In this document: piece after piece, positions 62,150 through 64,000 of the stretch | Numbering within the stretch: the stretch's first letter is position 1 | Layout: each line of letters starts with the position of its first letter | Assembly: GCF_014397245.1 (NCBI RefSeq) | Contig: NZ_JACLHY010000003.1 | Span: 1 to 64,000, forward strand | Source of the DNA: Arenibacter arenosicollis | Lineage (GTDB): Bacteria > Bacteroidota > Bacteroidia > Flavobacteriales > Flavobacteriaceae | Direction: 5' to 3' | DNA length: 64,000 nt | Program-made: the position numbers and the translations under genes | The notes under the pieces: generated by a model | Seen by the model: only the letters and a program-made list of their open reading frames with translations | What the model was told of the DNA's origin: nothing | Databases searched by the model: none

Positions 62150-64000
62150 ATGAAAAAATTAAAATTAGTCCGGCCTTTCCATTCGGATTGGCTAAGCAAA
62201 CATCATTTAAAGATGAAACTAACAACTCTATTACTAATAGTTTCTCTGTTTAAAATTCAGGCCAACACATACGGACAGAACACAAAAATTACATTAAACC
62301 TGAAAAACGTTAGCGTTCAACAGGTATTTAATGAAATTGAATCCCTTTCAGATTTTAGGTTTCTGTACAACCATGAAAAGGTGAATTTAACGAGAACTGT
62401 TTCCGTTAACGTGGATAAAGAGCCTATATCAAATATTTTGGAAGATTTATTTGAAGCAACGGATATTTATTTCAGCGTCAAGAACAAGCAGATTATTTTA
62501 AAAACGGGCAAAACGAATAAAGCCATTGCCCCCGTAAATAACGCCGTTGAACAACAAACTGTAAGCGGAACCATTACCGATTCGGACGGCACCCCCTTAC
62601 CTGGAGCGAACATTGTGGAAAAAGGAACCACTAATGGGGTTACAGCCGATTTTGACGGTAATTTTTCACTAGATGTAGCCAATCAAAATGCAACCCTAGT
62701 CATTTCCTATATTGGTTTTGCATCAAAAGAAATTTCTCTAAATGGACAAACTACTATTTCGGTTAGTTTAGAAGAAAGTGCTGCTGGATTGGACGAAGTA
62801 GTATTGATCGGATATGGTACACAGAAGAAAAGTGACCTCACCGGTGCAGTGGGCTCCATTAAGTCCGAAGAATTGGCAGAAAGACCGGCTGCCTCATTAA
62901 ACCAAGCCATGGCTGGTAAGGTGGCAGGTGTTAACGTAACTTCTGGTTCAGGACGACCAGGGGGTAGAACCGTAGTGCGAATCCGTGGTAATACATCGGT
63001 AAGTATCGCCAATACACCACTTTATGTAATAGATGGTGTAATATTGAATGCCACCAATTTACCCAATGGCAGTACTCCGATCGATTACCTGAATCCCAAT
63101 GATATCGCATCCATAGAAATTTTAAAAGATGCTTCCGCGACGGCCATATATGGTGCGAGAGGCGCCAATGGTGTAATTCTGGTTTCTACTAAAAAAGGAA
63201 CTACTACTGGTGAAACCCGTCTTAATTATGATGTGGATTTCAGCATAGGAACCTTACCTAAAAAACTTGACCTGTTAAATTCAGAAGAGTTTCTTCGTGT
63301 TGAGGAAATTGCATATGCCAATGCTGAAAAATTTGACCCGGAGGGATGGGCCGGTGGAAGATATACCGACCCTAGATTAAAGAGAACCGACCCAAGACTT
63401 TTTGATGCCAGCGGCAACCCCCTTTATGATACCGATTGGCAAGATGAAGCTATCAGGGACGCTATTACCCAAAATCACCAACTTTCTTTTACCGGTGGAA
63501 ACCAAAAATCGAATTTTGGACTATTTATGGGCTTTAGGGATGAAGAAGGACTTATCGTAGAATCATGGCTGAAGCGTTATTCAGGTAGATTTACTTTGGA
63601 TACCGAGGTTAACGACTGGTTAAAAGTTGGAGGTAGCTTGAGCTATAACGACCAAAACGAAAAGCAAGTAGACCAACTTGGTGGTGGTGGTATCACTACA
63701 ATGCGACAAGTTTATGAAGCCCTACCTATTATACCGGTCCGCTATGAGGATGGTACTTGGGGCTCTAACATACACTATCCAGGGATGGAAGGTGGCGGTA
63801 GCCCAGTGGCAGTTGCGAACGATCGTAGGTATTTCCTCAAGACCCAGACAGTTTTGGGCAGCTTCTACGGTAATATTGAGTTCAATAAAAACCTAGTATT
63901 ACGTACTACCCTAGGTACCAATATCATTAATCAAAGAAACGATTATTACGGAGGAAAGGACCTAAGGTACATAGCCATGCCCGATGGTGCCGCATATGTA
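62150..64000 (+). CDS. SusC/RagA-type TonB-dependent receptor (partial, runs off the window)
   Basis: At least 617 residues; the open frame reaches the last base, so the C-terminal part of the barrel is outside. An N-terminal signal (about 22-42, TTLLLIVSLFKIQANTYGQ) is followed by an STN domain (about 45-118, KITLNLKNVSVQQVFNEIES), a carboxypeptidase-regulatory-like domain (about 138-215, GTPLPGANIVEKGTTNG), the plug (GYGTQKKSDLTGAVGSI to RIRGNTSVS and IYGARGANGVILVST) and the start of the beta-barrel. The STN domain links it to the FecR/ECF pair 148 bp upstream. A SusD partner should follow beyond 64000. Confidence 0.96.
   Translation, partial: MKKLKLVRPFHSDWLSKHHLKMKLTTLLLIVSLFKIQANTYGQNTKITLNLKNVSVQQVFNEIESLSDFRFLYNHEKVNLTRTVSVNVDKEPISNILEDLFEATDIYFSVKNKQIILKTGKTNKAIAPVNNAVEQQTVSGTITDSDGTPLPGANIVEKGTTNGVTADFDGNFSLDVANQNATLVISYIGFASKEISLNGQTTISVSLEESAAGLDEVVLIGYGTQKKSDLTGAVGSIKSEELAERPAASLNQAMAGKVAGVNVTSGSGRPGGRTVVRIRGNTSVSIANTPLYVIDGVILNATNLPNGSTPIDYLNPNDIASIEILKDASATAIYGARGANGVILVSTKKGTTTGETRLNYDVDFSIGTLPKKLDLLNSEEFLRVEEIAYANAEKFDPEGWAGGRYTDPRLKRTDPRLFDASGNPLYDTDWQDEAIRDAITQNHQLSFTGGNQKSNFGLFMGFRDEEGLIVESWLKRYSGRFTLDTEVNDWLKVGGSLSYNDQNEKQVDQLGGGGITTMRQVYEALPIIPVRYEDGTWGSNIHYPGMEGGGSPVAVANDRRYFLKTQTVLGSFYGNIEFNKNLVLRTTLGTNIINQRNDYYGGKDLRYIAMPDGAAYV

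Overview
The window looks like a chromosomal segment of a marine member of the Flavobacteriaceae (Bacteroidota). The evidence is low-GC DNA, promoter-like sequences of the Bacteroidota type (TTG, about 20 nt, TAnnTTTG), many secreted proteins and lipoproteins, an ECF sigma/FecR/SusC regulatory trio, and a long polysaccharide utilisation locus (PUL) rich in fucosidases and sulfatases. Genus and species cannot be named from sequence alone.

Layout. (1) 1-806 is a repeat-rich stretch. A roughly 250-bp unit is duplicated, both copies carry the same 3' remnant of a membrane-protein gene, and one copy has a 24-bp element inserted in a hairpin loop. (2) 819-20611 is mostly ordinary core genome: a short SSB, DUF1304 and pentapeptide-repeat proteins, VOC proteins, an M28 peptidase with membrane domain, a TPR protein, a RimK fusion, a polyamine cluster (arginine decarboxylase, agmatinase, deoxyhypusine-synthase homologue), moaE-moaC and tRNA-Arg(CCT). 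A duplicate of the tRNA 3' end lies 88 bp away and brackets a hairpin-rich element that contains the same 24-bp motif seen at the left edge. (3) 20901-33107, plus strand, is the first half of the PUL: AraB-type kinase, L-fucose isomerase, four Asp-box (sialidase-like) beta-propeller proteins, a sodium-solute symporter and a LacI regulator. Two decayed sulfatase remnants are interspersed. A perfect 12-bp palindrome lies between the predicted promoter elements of the first gene. (4) 33220-58895, minus strand, is a tight 17-gene run. It encodes fuconate dehydratase, two SDRs, an FAH-family hydrolase, FucP, a mutarotase and an FMN-dependent lactate dehydrogenase (an oxidative L-fucose pathway). 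It also encodes the depolymerising enzymes: three GH29-type proteins (one fused to a GH43-like propeller), a GH141-like beta-helix/PDZ protein, GH31, two formylglycine sulfatases, a SASA esterase and a three-domain esterase. (5) 58998-64000 holds an AraC regulator, an ECF sigma factor, a FecR anti-sigma and the start of a SusC/TonB receptor that runs off the window.

Working model (inference). A sulfated, probably acetylated, fucose-rich glycan of fucoidan type is taken up by the SusC system and induces the locus through ECF/FecR. Sulfatases, esterases and fucosidases release L-fucose, which FucP imports. Fucose is then oxidised via L-fuconate to pyruvate and L-lactate, and the lactate is oxidised to pyruvate. 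A second, isomerase/kinase route to fuculose phosphate is encoded on the plus strand. No fuconolactonase, fuculose-phosphate aldolase or SusD is visible in the window.
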